Assembly: GCF_005670685.2 (NCBI RefSeq)
Contig: NZ_CP062008.1
Coordinates: 2,790,001-2,854,000, forward strand
From: Mycolicibacterium mucogenicum DSM 44124
Lineage (GTDB): Bacteria > Actinomycetota > Actinomycetes > Mycobacteriales > Mycobacteriaceae
Direction of reading: 5' to 3'
DNA: 64,000 nt
This document shows, piece after piece, positions 23,078 through 31,946 of this stretch. Below the pieces are notes generated by a model, which searched no databases, was not told where the DNA came from, and saw nothing but the letters and a program-made list of their open reading frames with translations. The translations under genes and the position numbers were made by a program. Within the stretch, counting starts at the first letter, position 1, and each line of letters starts with the position of its first letter.

Positions 23078-24293
23078 CCAATAGGTCCGCGGTGCGTGCG
23101 ACGCTGTCCGCGGGCTTCGTCATGCGGGCGGCAGCGGCCCGGACCCGGTCCGCGCACTCCGGCTGCAGCGCGGTGCGCAGGGCGGCCTTCAGCGACGCCG
23201 GCGTGGTCTTCGAGAACCGGCGCGACGCGCCCAGCTGCAGCTTCTTGACCTGCCCGGCCCACACCGGCTGATCGGCACTGACCCACAGCACCACCGTTGG
23301 CACCCCGGCGCGCAGCCCGGCCGCGGTGGTGCCGGCGCCGCCGTGGTGGACCAGGGCCCGGCACAGCGGGAACACCGCAGCGTGGTTGACCGCACCGACC
23401 AGCTTCACGTGGTCGCCCAGCGTGGTGTCCGGCAGATCCCAGACGCCCGAGCTGATCAACGCCCGCTCGCCGAGTTCGGCGCACACCGTGTCGATCATTG
23501 CGACGGCCTCGGCGGGGGATTCGACCGGCATGCTGCCGAAGCCGAAATAGATGGGCGGCTTGCCATTTGCGATCCACGCCATCACGTCGGAGTCGGTGTC
23601 GGTCTGCAACTCCATCGACATCGACCCGACGAGGGGCTTGGCGTCGCCGTATTCGGCCGCCAGGCCGGGGAACAGCACCTCGTCGTAGGCCTGGATTTCC
23701 AGGGCGCCGCGGTCCTCGATGCGCCGGACCGCCCGCACGGTGGCCGGCGGCAGGCCCAGGGTGCGCCGCTGGATGTCCTCGGCCTCCTTGAGCATGCGCC
23801 AGTGGAACCACTCGCCGACCGCGAAGCCGCGGCGGATCAGCGGCAGCGGCAGCGGGACCGGCAGCACCTGGCTGTTGGGGCGGAACGGGAAATAGTGCAG
23901 CGCGGCCAACGGGATGTCGAAATGCTCGGCGACATTGGCGGCCACCTCCTGATAGGTGGTCCCCGCGAGCAGCAGATCCGCGTTCGCGGCGACCTCCGTG
24001 AGGGTGGCACTCATGTCCTGCCAGCCCTGCGTCATGTAGTCCCGAAGTTCGCGGACGACGCTCACGGGGTTCTTGATGCTCAAGTGGTCACGAAAGATGT
24101 CCGCATCCAGTTGCTGCTGAGAATCCACGCCGTAGCTGGCAGGCTCGGGAAGGCCCGCCGAGGCGACGAACGAAACCAGATTCGGCGGCACGGCCATGCG
24201 TACTTCGTGGCCGCGGCGCAGCAATTCTCGGGCCACGGCGCCGCTGGGCTCGATGTCTCCGCGCGTGCCATGAATGGCGATAGCAAACTTCAC
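23055..24293 (-). CDS. GT1-family glycosyltransferase (UGT/rhamnosyltransferase type)
   Basis: A 412-residue GT-B enzyme of family GT1. The N-terminus KFAIAIHGTRGDIEPSGAVA is the typical acceptor-side start, and the C-terminal donor-site signature reads ALVHHGGAGTTAAGLRAGVP then WVSADQPVWAGQV. Mycobacterial relatives transfer glucose or deoxysugars in glycopeptidolipid, phenolic glycolipid or LOS synthesis. The GTG at 24293 places the conserved strand right at the N-terminus; the frame runs upstream to 24332 with non-family residues. It is alone on the minus strand between two plus-strand units of the same locus. The donor sugar cannot be told from sequence. Confidence 0.85.
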   Translation of the reverse strand: MKFAIAIHGTRGDIEPSGAVARELLRRGHEVRMAVPPNLVSFVASAGLPEPASYGVDSQQQLDADIFRDHLSIKNPVSVVRELRDYMTQGWQDMSATLTEVAANADLLLAGTTYQEVAANVAEHFDIPLAALHYFPFRPNSQVLPVPLPLPLIRRGFAVGEWFHWRMLKEAEDIQRRTLGLPPATVRAVRRIEDRGALEIQAYDEVLFPGLAAEYGDAKPLVGSMSMELQTDTDSDVMAWIANGKPPIYFGFGSMPVESPAEAVAMIDTVCAELGERALISSGVWDLPDTTLGDHVKLVGAVNHAAVFPLCRALVHHGGAGTTAAGLRAGVPTVVLWVSADQPVWAGQVKKLQLGASRRFSKTTPASLKAALRTALQPECADRVRAAAARMTKPADSVARTADLLEKAAQAR

Positions 24294-24512
24294 AGAATTC
24301 CACACATATCGGTCTGCCGCTGATCTCCGCATTGCTGGGGCATGAATGGCAACGGGAACGCCGGATGCCCGGAGGCACGGCGGGGGATGGGTGACTTCAT
24401 CAGTGGCACACCCGATTACAGCATGGCGACAGCAATGCGGCTCTTTGACGGCGTCGATATTGCGCTGCCGGTCGGTGCATCAGATCCGTTTGCGGCGTGT
24501 AGCCTGTCGGGG

Positions 24513-27500
24513 ATGCTGAAACGTGCCAGGCCAAGCGGTGCTTTGGCACATGCGGGTTTCGCCGCACTCGGCAAGTTCGTGGTGCGGCGTCCCGTCGTGG
24601 TCTTGGCAGCCTGGGTAGGCATGGCGGCCGTTCTTTTTCTGGCGCTTCCGACGTTGGTCGACGTTGCCGGCCGCCGCCCGCCGCCATTCCTGCCGGACGA
24701 CGCGTCGACGCTGATCGCCAGCAACGCGATGAAGAACGCGTTCCGAGAGGCCGACGCCGGTAACATCGCGGTCGTCCTGCTGACCAACGACAAGGGCTTC
24801 AGCAAGGAAGACGAAGAGGTCTACCGGCGCCTTGTCGACAAGCTGAATGCCGACAAGACGAATGTCCGGTCGACGCAGGACTTCATCCACATTCCCGAGC
24901 TGCGCCAGGTGATGGCCAGCAAGGACGGGAAGGCGGTGCAGCTGCCCGTCAGCCTCGTGGGCAGTATGGGCACCGGGCCGGGCCAGTTGGCATACCGCAA
25001 TGCCCAGAAGACTATTCAAGAAGTGGTCAAGGGCAGCGACCTGACGCTGAACATCGTGGGCGCGTCGGCCACCTTCCAGGACATCAACGACATCGGCGCG
25101 CGCGATCAGCACATGATCGAAGCGGCGACGGGCATCATGGTCTTCTCGATCCTGATGATCGTGTATCGCAGCCTGATCGCGATGCTGTTGCCTCTGGTCA
25201 CCATCGGCGTCTCGCTGGTCGTGGCACAGCAACTGGTGGCGGGTCTGGGTCTGCTGGGGCTCGCGGTGGGCCCGCAGACCCTCGTGCTGATGACCGGCAT
25301 GATGCTGGGCGCCGGCACCGACTACGCCATATTCCTGTTCAGCCGATATCAGGAGTTCATCCGACGCGGCGTCGCGAGCGATCAGGCGCTGATCTCGGCC
25401 CTGACGTCGATCGGTGAAGTCATCGCGGGCTCGGCCGGCACCGTCGCCATCACCTTCCTGGCGCTGTCCTTCGCCACCCTCGGCGTGTTCGCCACGATCG
25501 GTCCGGCGCTCGCCGTGACGATCCTGGTCGGTTTCTTCGCGTCGGTGACGATGCTGCCCGCGCTGATCGTTCTGGTCGGTCGGCGTGGCTGGATCAAGCC
25601 GCGCAAGGACATGACGGGCCGGTTCTGGCGGCGTTCGGGTGTCAACATCGTGCGCCGCCCGGTGACCCACCTGGCCGGCAGCCTGGCGGTGCTGTTGGCG
25701 CTTGCCGGCTGCGCGACGATGGTCCGCTACAACTACGACAACCGCAAAGACCTCGATCCGGATGCGGCCAGCAACATTGCGTACGAGGCCCTGAACAAGC
25801 ACTTCCCGGTCAGTACGACGATGCAGCAGTTCATCCTGATCCAGTCGCCGCGCGACCTGCGCGCCCCCAAGTCGCTCGCTGACATGGAGCAGATGGCGCA
25901 GCGCGTCGCCCAGCTGCCGCACATCGACGCCGTCCGCGGCATCACGCGTCCCACCGGTGACGTGCTGGAACAGGCCAAGGCGACCTACCAGGCCGGTGAG
26001 GTCGGCAGCAAGCTCAAGGACGCCTCGAACCTCATCAACGGCAATGACGCGCTGCTGCAGAAGCTGGTCGACGGCGAGTACCAGCTCGCGGACGCGCTGA
26101 ACCAGATCCGCACGCAGGTGCTCGGTGGGATCGGCCCGGTGCGGCAGATGCTGACCCAGATGTCGGCGCTGCAGAAGCAGTACGGCGGGTCGAAGACGCT
26201 GGACGACCTCGACAAGTCGGCCAAGATGGTGTCCCAGATGACGTCATTGGGCGACGCCGTCGGCGGGCAGCTGGTCCGCGTCGGCGACGTCTACAAGTGG
26301 TCCGGGAAGGCCCTCGAGACGCTGAACGCGACGCCGTTCTGCAACTACTACCCGGCGTGCAACGACCTGAAGATCGGTCTGCAGAACGTCAACGACGGCA
26401 ACGACCCCGAGACGGTGCAGAAGGTCATCAACCTCGGCCACATGCTGCAGCAGTACAAGAGCGACCCCGGGATGGACGACAAGGTCCGCGGGATGGGCAC
26501 CAACATCGAGAGCATCACCAGCCTGCTCAAGCAGCTGCGCCTGTACGACACCGCGGACCTGGAGCGGCGGCTGCAGCAGGCGGTCGACGGCGTCAACCTG
26601 CTGGCCGATTCGAGCAAGCAGCTCGCCGACGGTGTGAAGCTGCTGGTCGACCAGGTCCGGGGCATGGGCGGCGGTCTGAACCAGGCCTCGTCGTTCCTGC
26701 TCGGTATGCGCCGCGACGCCAACACGCCGCAGATGGCCGGTTTCTACGTGCCACCGGAGATCCTGAGCCGCAACGAGTTCGAGAAGGCCGCGACGCTGTT
26801 CGTGTCGCCGGACGGCCACACGGTGCGCTACCTGGTGCAGACGGCGCTGAACCCGTTCGGCACCGAGGCCATGGACCAGACCAACGCGATCGTCAAGGCG
26901 GCCCAGACGGCACTGCCCAACACGACGCTGTCCGATGCGAAGGTGTCGATGGTCGGTCTGTCCGCGGTGAACCGCGACATTCGCGACTACTACAACAGTG
27001 ACATCCAGTACATCGTCATCGTGACGCTGATCGTGGTGTTCCTGATCCTGGTGCAGCTGCTGCGGTCGGTTGTGGCGCCGCTCTACCTGGTGCTGTCGGT
27101 GGTGCTGTCGTACGGTTCGGCGCTGGGCATCGGCGTGGTGTTCTTCCAGTTCATATTGGGCTACGACATCTCCTGGAGTGTGCCGGGTATCGCCTTCCTG
27201 GTGTTGGTGGCGGTCGGCGCCGACTACAACCTGCTGCTGATATCCCGAATACGTGACGAGGCGAAATGGGGCGTGCGCTCGGCGATCGTGAAAACGGTCG
27301 CCGCGACGGGCGGCGTCATCACCTCTGCCGGCCTGATCTTCGCGGCGTCGATGCTCGCGATGACCGTCAGTAGCATCCTGGGCGCCGTGCAGCTCGGTTT
27401 CATCATCGGTGTCGGCCTGCTGCTGGACACGTTCATCGTGCGTACGGTGACCGTGCCGGCGACCGCGGCACTGCTCGGTGACGCCAACTGGTGGCCGTCG

Positions 27501-27710
27501 AAGTCGCCGCGGCGCAAGCGGGAAGAGGCCGAGGAGGCCGAAGCCGCGGCCGCCACCGAACGGCTGCTGGCCGAGCGCAAGGCCCGCCGGGAGTCCGACG
27601 AGGTCGAGCCGTGCCCGGAGTGCGGTTACGCGGCCACGTGTGACGCCTGCCAGATGACGACGGCCTTCGAGGCCGCCGGAGCGGTCCAGCACCGCGGCTT
27701 CTTCGGCTGA
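24513..27710 (+). CDS. MmpL-family RND lipid exporter with cysteine-rich tail
   Basis: A 1065-residue RND transporter of the MmpL family, placing finished glycolipids or precursors across the inner membrane. First helix at about 23-48; the two proton-relay Asp-Tyr pairs are Asp270-Tyr271 (GAGTDYAIFLFSRY) and Asp904-Tyr905 (VGADYNLLLISRIRDE), each in a cluster of helices. The second extracytoplasmic region is long and rich in coiled-coil sequence, as in MmpL10/12-like proteins. The cytoplasmic tail has a Glu/Ala/Arg helix and then C1034-x2-C1037-x5-C1043-x2-C1046, a possible metal site. Start chosen at ATG 24513, seven bases after a TAGCCT -10-like hexamer (24500-24505); earlier in-frame ATGs at 24342, 24387 and 24423 cannot be excluded. 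Confidence 0.92.
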   Translation: MLKRARPSGALAHAGFAALGKFVVRRPVVVLAAWVGMAAVLFLALPTLVDVAGRRPPPFLPDDASTLIASNAMKNAFREADAGNIAVVLLTNDKGFSKEDEEVYRRLVDKLNADKTNVRSTQDFIHIPELRQVMASKDGKAVQLPVSLVGSMGTGPGQLAYRNAQKTIQEVVKGSDLTLNIVGASATFQDINDIGARDQHMIEAATGIMVFSILMIVYRSLIAMLLPLVTIGVSLVVAQQLVAGLGLLGLAVGPQTLVLMTGMMLGAGTDYAIFLFSRYQEFIRRGVASDQALISALTSIGEVIAGSAGTVAITFLALSFATLGVFATIGPALAVTILVGFFASVTMLPALIVLVGRRGWIKPRKDMTGRFWRRSGVNIVRRPVTHLAGSLAVLLALAGCATMVRYNYDNRKDLDPDAASNIAYEALNKHFPVSTTMQQFILIQSPRDLRAPKSLADMEQMAQRVAQLPHIDAVRGITRPTGDVLEQAKATYQAGEVGSKLKDASNLINGNDALLQKLVDGEYQLADALNQIRTQVLGGIGPVRQMLTQMSALQKQYGGSKTLDDLDKSAKMVSQMTSLGDAVGGQLVRVGDVYKWSGKALETLNATPFCNYYPACNDLKIGLQNVNDGNDPETVQKVINLGHMLQQYKSDPGMDDKVRGMGTNIESITSLLKQLRLYDTADLERRLQQAVDGVNLLADSSKQLADGVKLLVDQVRGMGGGLNQASSFLLGMRRDANTPQMAGFYVPPEILSRNEFEKAATLFVSPDGHTVRYLVQTALNPFGTEAMDQTNAIVKAAQTALPNTTLSDAKVSMVGLSAVNRDIRDYYNSDIQYIVIVTLIVVFLILVQLLRSVVAPLYLVLSVVLSYGSALGIGVVFFQFILGYDISWSVPGIAFLVLVAVGADYNLLLISRIRDEAKWGVRSAIVKTVAATGGVITSAGLIFAASMLAMTVSSILGAVQLGFIIGVGLLLDTFIVRTVTVPATAALLGDANWWPSKSPRRKREEAEEAEAAAATERLLAERKARRESDEVEPCPECGYAATCDACQMTTAFEAAGAVQHRGFFG

Positions 27711-27726
27711 GCGGATATCGAATTTC

Positions 27727-27746
27727 CGAGAAATTGAACTTTCTCG
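27727..27746 (+). repeat. Inverted repeat between mmpL and the methyltransferase gene
   Basis: CGAGAAA and TTTCTCG form a 7-bp perfect inverted repeat with a six-base loop, 17 bases after the mmpL stop. There is no T-run after it, so it may be an operator or processing hairpin rather than a terminator. The surrounding 150 bases are AT-richer than the flanking genes. Confidence 0.4.
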
Positions 27747-27861
27747 TCAATAAACCTGGTTGAATTCCTGGCGTCCGGCGGGGGATTCAGGGGTCGATGT
27801 TTTGTGCGGCGACCAGATGCGCCCGCACCGCGACTCTGAAGAACAGGACATTCGATCACCG

Positions 27862-28701
27862 ATGGATCTCCGGAAATTCGCTGACGCATTGCGGCCACTC
27901 CCAGGATGGATCGGGGGTGGCATTCTCGACTGGTATCAACTCGGGCTCAGAAAGCCGCGCGACGCGACCACCTATTACGGGGCGACCATTCATTGCGACC
28001 CCGTCGACTCGATTCAGCGGAGCATCATCTATTACGGCGTGTGGGAACCCGCCATTTCGCGCATCATCGAAAACAGTCTCGCGCCGGGAGATCTGTTCGT
28101 CGACATCGGCGCGAACATCGGCTACGACGCCATGCTCGCGGCCACCCGGGCCGACGTCGTCGCGATCGAGGCGGCACCCCACATCTACCGAAAGATGTTG
28201 CGCAATCTGGAAATCAACCGCGATCTCGCCGACCACATCCGCCCGGTGAATGTTGCGGTGTCCGACCATGCGGGCGAACTCGACCTGTATGACTTCGGCC
28301 CCCGCAACATCGGTGCCACCACGACGTTGCCGTCCCGGAAGGGAAAGAAATGCGCGACGGTCGCAGCGGCGCCGTTGCTGGATATTCTCTCGCCGGAGGA
28401 ATTGGCACGTGTGCGCCTGATCAAGATGGATGTCGAAGGTGCTGAAACGACAATTCTCAACGACATTTTCGACCACATCGATGCGTTTCCCGAGAATATG
28501 AGCATCATCTTCGAGGCCAATCCGGAAGACGACCAAGCCGCGTTCGATGTCATGTTCAAGCGAATTCAGCAAAACTTCGCCGCCTACGAAGTGGAGAACG
28601 GCTACAGCAATGCGTGGTATCTCAAATGGAAAGGCGGTCCGCTCAATGAACTGCAGACAGCGCCGAAGCGGCGAACCGATATTCTCCTGACGCGCGCCTA
28701 G
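27862..28701 (+). CDS. FkbM-family SAM-dependent O-methyltransferase
   Basis: A 279-residue FkbM-type methyltransferase. The SAM-binding motif is FVDIGANIGYDAMLAA, followed by acidic VAIEAAPH and the family motif RLIKMDVEGAETTIL. FkbM enzymes methylate sugar hydroxyls of mycobacterial glycopeptidolipids and LOS. The ATG at 27862 is taken since the fold starts shortly after it; AGGA at 27845-27848 is rather far upstream. In-frame alternatives lie at 27817 (ATG) and 27760 (TTG). It follows mmpL on the same strand after 151 bases and shares family, not close sequence, with the gene at 49271-50059. Confidence 0.85.
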   Translation: MDLRKFADALRPLPGWIGGGILDWYQLGLRKPRDATTYYGATIHCDPVDSIQRSIIYYGVWEPAISRIIENSLAPGDLFVDIGANIGYDAMLAATRADVVAIEAAPHIYRKMLRNLEINRDLADHIRPVNVAVSDHAGELDLYDFGPRNIGATTTLPSRKGKKCATVAAAPLLDILSPEELARVRLIKMDVEGAETTILNDIFDHIDAFPENMSIIFEANPEDDQAAFDVMFKRIQQNFAAYEVENGYSNAWYLKWKGGPLNELQTAPKRRTDILLTRA

Positions 28702-28718
28702 CGCCGTCAGCCGCCCCG

Positions 28719-28747
28719 GACCAGGCTGCGCGGTGCGCAGCCTGGTC
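28719..28747. terminator. Strong hairpin between convergent genes, probably a bidirectional transcription stop
   Basis: A 13-bp perfect inverted repeat (28719-28731 GACCAGGCTGCGC, 28735-28747 GCGCAGCCTGGTC) with a three-base loop lies in the 66 bases between the convergent methyltransferase and fadD genes. There is no T-tract on either strand. Stable hairpins without U-tails have been proposed as terminators in mycobacteria; the position supports this. Confidence 0.65.
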
Positions 28748-28767
28748 GCGGCGGCGGATCAGGCGGA

Positions 28768-30507
28768 TCAGGCGTCGAGACGCGCCAGGGCACCCTTGCG
28801 GTACAGCTCGGTGCAGGCCTGGCGGCGAATCTTGCCGCTCGTGGTGATCGGGATCGAGCCGCGGCCGACCAGCACGAGGTCGGCGGCGTTCACGCCGTGC
28901 ACCTGCGAGATGGCGGAGGTGATGTCGTGCTTGACCTGGGCCAGGTTCTCGCGGACCTCGTCCTCGGTCTCGCCGCGCTTCTTCATCTCGATGACGACGG
29001 CGAACTGCTCGACACCGTCCTCCTCGAAGCCGACGGCGGCGGTGCGGCCGCCCGAGACCGCGCTGACGGTGGCCTCGATGTCGTCGGGGTACAGGTTGCG
29101 GCCGCGGATGATCAGCAGGTCCTTGATGCGGCCGATGATGAACAGCGAGCCTTCGGAGATGAAGCCGAGGTCGCCGGTACGCAGCCAGGTGTCCGACGGG
29201 GTGCCCTCGGGGGCGTCCTCGAGCACGCCGCGGAAGGTCTTCTCGGTTTCTTCGGGCTTGTTCCAGTACCCGGCACACACGTTCTCGCCGTGCGTCCAGA
29301 TTTCGCCGACGGTGCCCTCGGGGGCCTCGCGGCGGGTCTCCGGGTCGACGATGCGAACCAGGGGCGACGGCGAGAAGCCGTAGCTCACCAGCGGGCTGCC
29401 GGATTCGACGCGCTCGACGATGCCGTCGGCCAGCTTCTCGGTGTCGAATTCCACGACCGTCGGCGGCTCGCCGGATTCGCGGGACGCCACGTAGAGGGTG
29501 GCCTCGGCCAGGCCGTAGCTGGGCCGGACGGACTTGCCCGGCAGGCCGAACTTGGCGAAGCGCTGGATGTAGCGCTTGACGGTGGTCGGCTGCACGCGCT
29601 CGGCGCCGCTGAAGACCGTCAGGACGGTGCTCAGATCCTTGCCGGCCATGTCCTCGTCGGTGGTCCGCGCGGCGGCCAGGTCGAAGGCGAAGTTCGGCGC
29701 GGCGGTGATGACGTTCTTGTGGCTGCCCATCAGCTGCATCCAGCGGGCGGGCTTGACCAGGAACGAGATGGGGCTGGTCATCACGGTGTGCCAGCCGCCG
29801 AGTATCGGCGTGCACACGCCGAGCAGCAGGCCCATGTCGTGGTACAGCGGCAGCCACGTCACGACGGTGCTTCCGGGAGGCGCGACCTTGCCCCACTCGG
29901 AGAAGAAGACCGCGATCATCTGCTCGTAGTTGGCCGAGACGTTGCGGTGCGACACCATGACGCCGGCGGCCGTGCGGGTCGAGCCGGAGGTGTACTGCAG
30001 GTACGCGGTCTCGGGGCGAACTTCGCGGCGCGAGAACGGCTTACGACGGGTCTCGAGGTCCAGCTCGTCGACCGCGAGGACGACGGGGCTGCGGCCGTCG
30101 TCGTTCGGCGTCGCGTACTGCGCGACGGCGTCCTTGCTGGCCGCGGTCGTCAGGGCGACGACCGGCTGCGCATCCTTCATGACGGAGATGACGCGCTCGT
30201 CGTGGTGACCCATGATCGGCTGGGTCAGCGGGACGGCGATCATGCCGGCCTCGAGGGCGCCGAGGAAGCCGACGACGTATTCGAGGCACTGCGGAGCGAC
30301 GATCACCACACGGTCACCGATCTCACCGTGCTGGCGCAGTTCGTGGGCCACCGCGACGCTCTGCTGGTACAGCTGAGCCCAGGTGAGCGTCTTCGCCACA
30401 CCGTCGGGGTCGGTGTCGTAGTCCATGAACGTGAAAGCCAGGTCGTTGGGTTGCAGGCTGGCGCGCTCGCGCAGGACGGCCGGCAGAGACGACTCGATCA
30501 CGGACAC
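28768..30507 (-). CDS. Fatty-acyl-AMP ligase (FAAL), FadD23/FadD24-like
   Basis: A 579-residue adenylating enzyme of the FAAL type, which activates fatty acids as acyl-adenylates and loads them onto a PKS. The ATP motif is YTSGSTRTAAGVMVSHRN; WLPLYHDMGLLLG, SYGLAEATLYVA, LRTGDLGF and the C-terminal IPITTSGKIRRQAC follow FadD23/24 closely. It should supply the starter for the Mas-type PKS 10 kb away, as fadD24 does beside pks5 in M. tuberculosis. GTG start at 30507; GGAGGAA lies only a few bases before it, so the GTG at 30501 (optimal spacing) may be the real start. The 166-base upstream gap suggests its own promoter. Confidence 0.9.
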   Translation of the reverse strand: MSVIESSLPAVLRERASLQPNDLAFTFMDYDTDPDGVAKTLTWAQLYQQSVAVAHELRQHGEIGDRVVIVAPQCLEYVVGFLGALEAGMIAVPLTQPIMGHHDERVISVMKDAQPVVALTTAASKDAVAQYATPNDDGRSPVVLAVDELDLETRRKPFSRREVRPETAYLQYTSGSTRTAAGVMVSHRNVSANYEQMIAVFFSEWGKVAPPGSTVVTWLPLYHDMGLLLGVCTPILGGWHTVMTSPISFLVKPARWMQLMGSHKNVITAAPNFAFDLAAARTTDEDMAGKDLSTVLTVFSGAERVQPTTVKRYIQRFAKFGLPGKSVRPSYGLAEATLYVASRESGEPPTVVEFDTEKLADGIVERVESGSPLVSYGFSPSPLVRIVDPETRREAPEGTVGEIWTHGENVCAGYWNKPEETEKTFRGVLEDAPEGTPSDTWLRTGDLGFISEGSLFIIGRIKDLLIIRGRNLYPDDIEATVSAVSGGRTAAVGFEEDGVEQFAVVIEMKKRGETEDEVRENLAQVKHDITSAISQVHGVNAADLVLVGRGSIPITTSGKIRRQACTELYRKGALARLDA

Positions 30508-30673
30508 TTCCTCCTCGGGGGTATACGGGCAGGGGTGAAGGCCGGGTGTCGTCGAAGACGGTGAAACACAGTCAAACTGACACCGGGTGCCGGATAGCAG
30601 AGTAAGGCATACGCGCAGATTTTGACGTATCAGGCTTTTTGCTGACGAGTCTCCGGCGGTGGGTGACGGAGGG

Positions 30674-31408
30674 TCAGCGGGCGGCCTTCGAGAACCACTT
30701 GGTCTTGATCAGCCACGAGTGCGCGGACGCCAGTGCGAAGACCCCGCCGCACATGCAGGCGAAGACCCACACGAACTTGCCGTCCTCGAGTGGCTGCAGC
30801 TCCGGTACGAGCGATGTCAGGATGCGGGTGGCGCAAGCCAGGATGCCGCTGCCGGTGGCGAACAGGTAGATGTTGGCGATGCGCCGCGAGTCTTCGTTCT
30901 TGCGCAGCACCAGCAGGGCGCGCGCACCGAACACCAGCAGGTAGGTCAGCGTGCCGCACAGCACGAGCCAGTAGGCGGCCAGCCAGCCGTCGGTGGGCAT
31001 GGTGAACAGGTCGGGGGAGTACTCGCGTCCGGCGACGCTCATCGAGAACAGCGCCAGCAGGATCGGGATGCACAGGGTGGCGGGCCGCTCGATGTACTGC
31101 GTGAACATCTTCTGCATCGCCGAGTCGTCGGCGAGGCGGCCGATGGCGTTGTAGACGATGGCCGACGCGGCCACGATGTAGCAGTCGTGGCCCAGGTAGG
31201 CGGGCAGGTTCCAGACGCCGGTCATCGAGTGGATGGCACGGCCCAGCGTGTCGGCGGCCATCGGGGACATCAGGGCGACGGCCGCGGCCTGCAGCGCGAT
31301 GTTGAGGGTCGCCGCGACTTCCCAGCGGCAGGACCACGTGACGCGACGGATCCAGAGACTCCACGCCATGCAGGCGAGAGTGATCGTGATGAGAAATGTG
31401 AGAGCCAT
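30674..31408 (-). CDS. Seven-helix integral membrane protein of unknown function
   Basis: A 244-residue protein that is almost wholly membrane: about seven hydrophobic segments beginning MALTFLITITLACMAWSLWI and ending GGVFALASAHSWLI. I recognise no family motif. It lies 57 bases downstream of the small HTH gene on the same strand and is probably co-transcribed with it, suggesting the regulator controls or senses through this protein. An ATG at 31408 starts directly before the first helix. Alternatives such as a transporter or anti-sigma-like sensor cannot be judged from sequence. Confidence 0.7.
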   Translation of the reverse strand: MALTFLITITLACMAWSLWIRRVTWSCRWEVAATLNIALQAAAVALMSPMAADTLGRAIHSMTGVWNLPAYLGHDCYIVAASAIVYNAIGRLADDSAMQKMFTQYIERPATLCIPILLALFSMSVAGREYSPDLFTMPTDGWLAAYWLVLCGTLTYLLVFGARALLVLRKNEDSRRIANIYLFATGSGILACATRILTSLVPELQPLEDGKFVWVFACMCGGVFALASAHSWLIKTKWFSKAAR

Positions 31409-31465
31409 GGTTGAAGCCTTTTGGAAGCCCGTGTCAGCGCTTTGTGACTGCTCAGATTTTACTTG

Positions 31466-31819
31466 TCAGAGCGGCGGTGCATCAGCACGTCGCGTCATTT
31501 CCGACAATTTCGTGGCGCGTTTGGGGACCGCCGGCGCCGCCGTGGCAACCGCGAGGGGTGCCGACTGGATGTAGCTGATGACCTCGTCGTGGCTCATCAG
31601 ACCGAACCGAACTTGCAGGTCGGGGTAGCTCAACCGGAAGTGATCGGCCACCAGGCGGAGCTCTTCCGCGTTGGGATAGTCGGCCTCTTTGATCCGCCGG
31701 TAGTACGTACTGCTCGACGTTCCGAGCGCACCGTAGATCTCCCTCGCTTCGACATCGCCGTCGAAGATGTAGTCGAGCAGCGCCTTGAGCTGTCTGCCGT
31801 TCTGGTCTGTTCGGGGCAC
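31466..31819 (-). CDS. Small helix-turn-helix regulator
   Basis: A 117-residue protein with a compact helical N-terminal domain: REIYGALGTSSSTYYRRI looks like the helix-turn-helix, and the following AEELRLVADHFRLSYPDLQV resembles the last helices of XRE/phage-repressor-like domains common in mycobacteria. The C-terminal third is Ala/Pro-rich and probably disordered. The GTG start at 31819 lies six bases after a TATCGT -10 hexamer on the same strand, so the mRNA is probably leaderless. A perfect palindrome begins at its -35 position, consistent with autoregulation. Ligand and regulon unknown. Confidence 0.7.
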   Translation of the reverse strand: MPRTDQNGRQLKALLDYIFDGDVEAREIYGALGTSSSTYYRRIKEADYPNAEELRLVADHFRLSYPDLQVRFGLMSHDEVISYIQSAPLAVATAAPAVPKRATKLSEMTRRADAPPL

Positions 31820-31825
31820 TCTGCC

Positions 31826-31860
31826 ACGATAGACCCTTCCCCCCTTTGGTTGCTAGCAAC
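31826..31860 (-). promoter_or_regulatory. Promoter and palindromic operator of the HTH regulator gene
   Basis: On the minus strand TATCGT (31831-31826) is a TANNNT -10 element six bases from the GTG start. Seventeen bases further upstream begins the perfect 12-bp palindrome GTTGCTAGCAAC (31849-31860), covering the -35 position. The layout is that of a repressor site. Sequence features are seen; binding is inferred. Confidence 0.55.
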
Positions 31861-31917
31861 TGTTTTTGCGACACATAAGCCGTAATTGACATGGGCGTCA
31901 CAGTTTCGGGAGCTATG

Positions 31918-31946
31918 TCCCAAATTTGGGAATCGTGTTGTAGTGT
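31918..31946 (+). promoter_or_regulatory. Promoter and palindromic operator of the condensation-like gene
   Basis: The perfect 14-bp palindrome TCCCAAATTTGGGA (31918-31931) covers the -35 position of a plus-strand promoter whose -10 is TAGTGT (31941-31946), 17 bases from the palindrome's left end. The ATG at 31954 follows the -10 by seven bases, so the transcript is probably leaderless. The palindrome sequence differs from that at 31849-31860 on the divergent side. Confidence 0.6.

Noticed and set aside
24342..24512. Extension of the MmpL N-terminus by 57 residues
   Set aside because: Upstream residues do not resemble MmpL N-termini, and a -10-like hexamer sits just before the internal ATG; kept only as an alternative.
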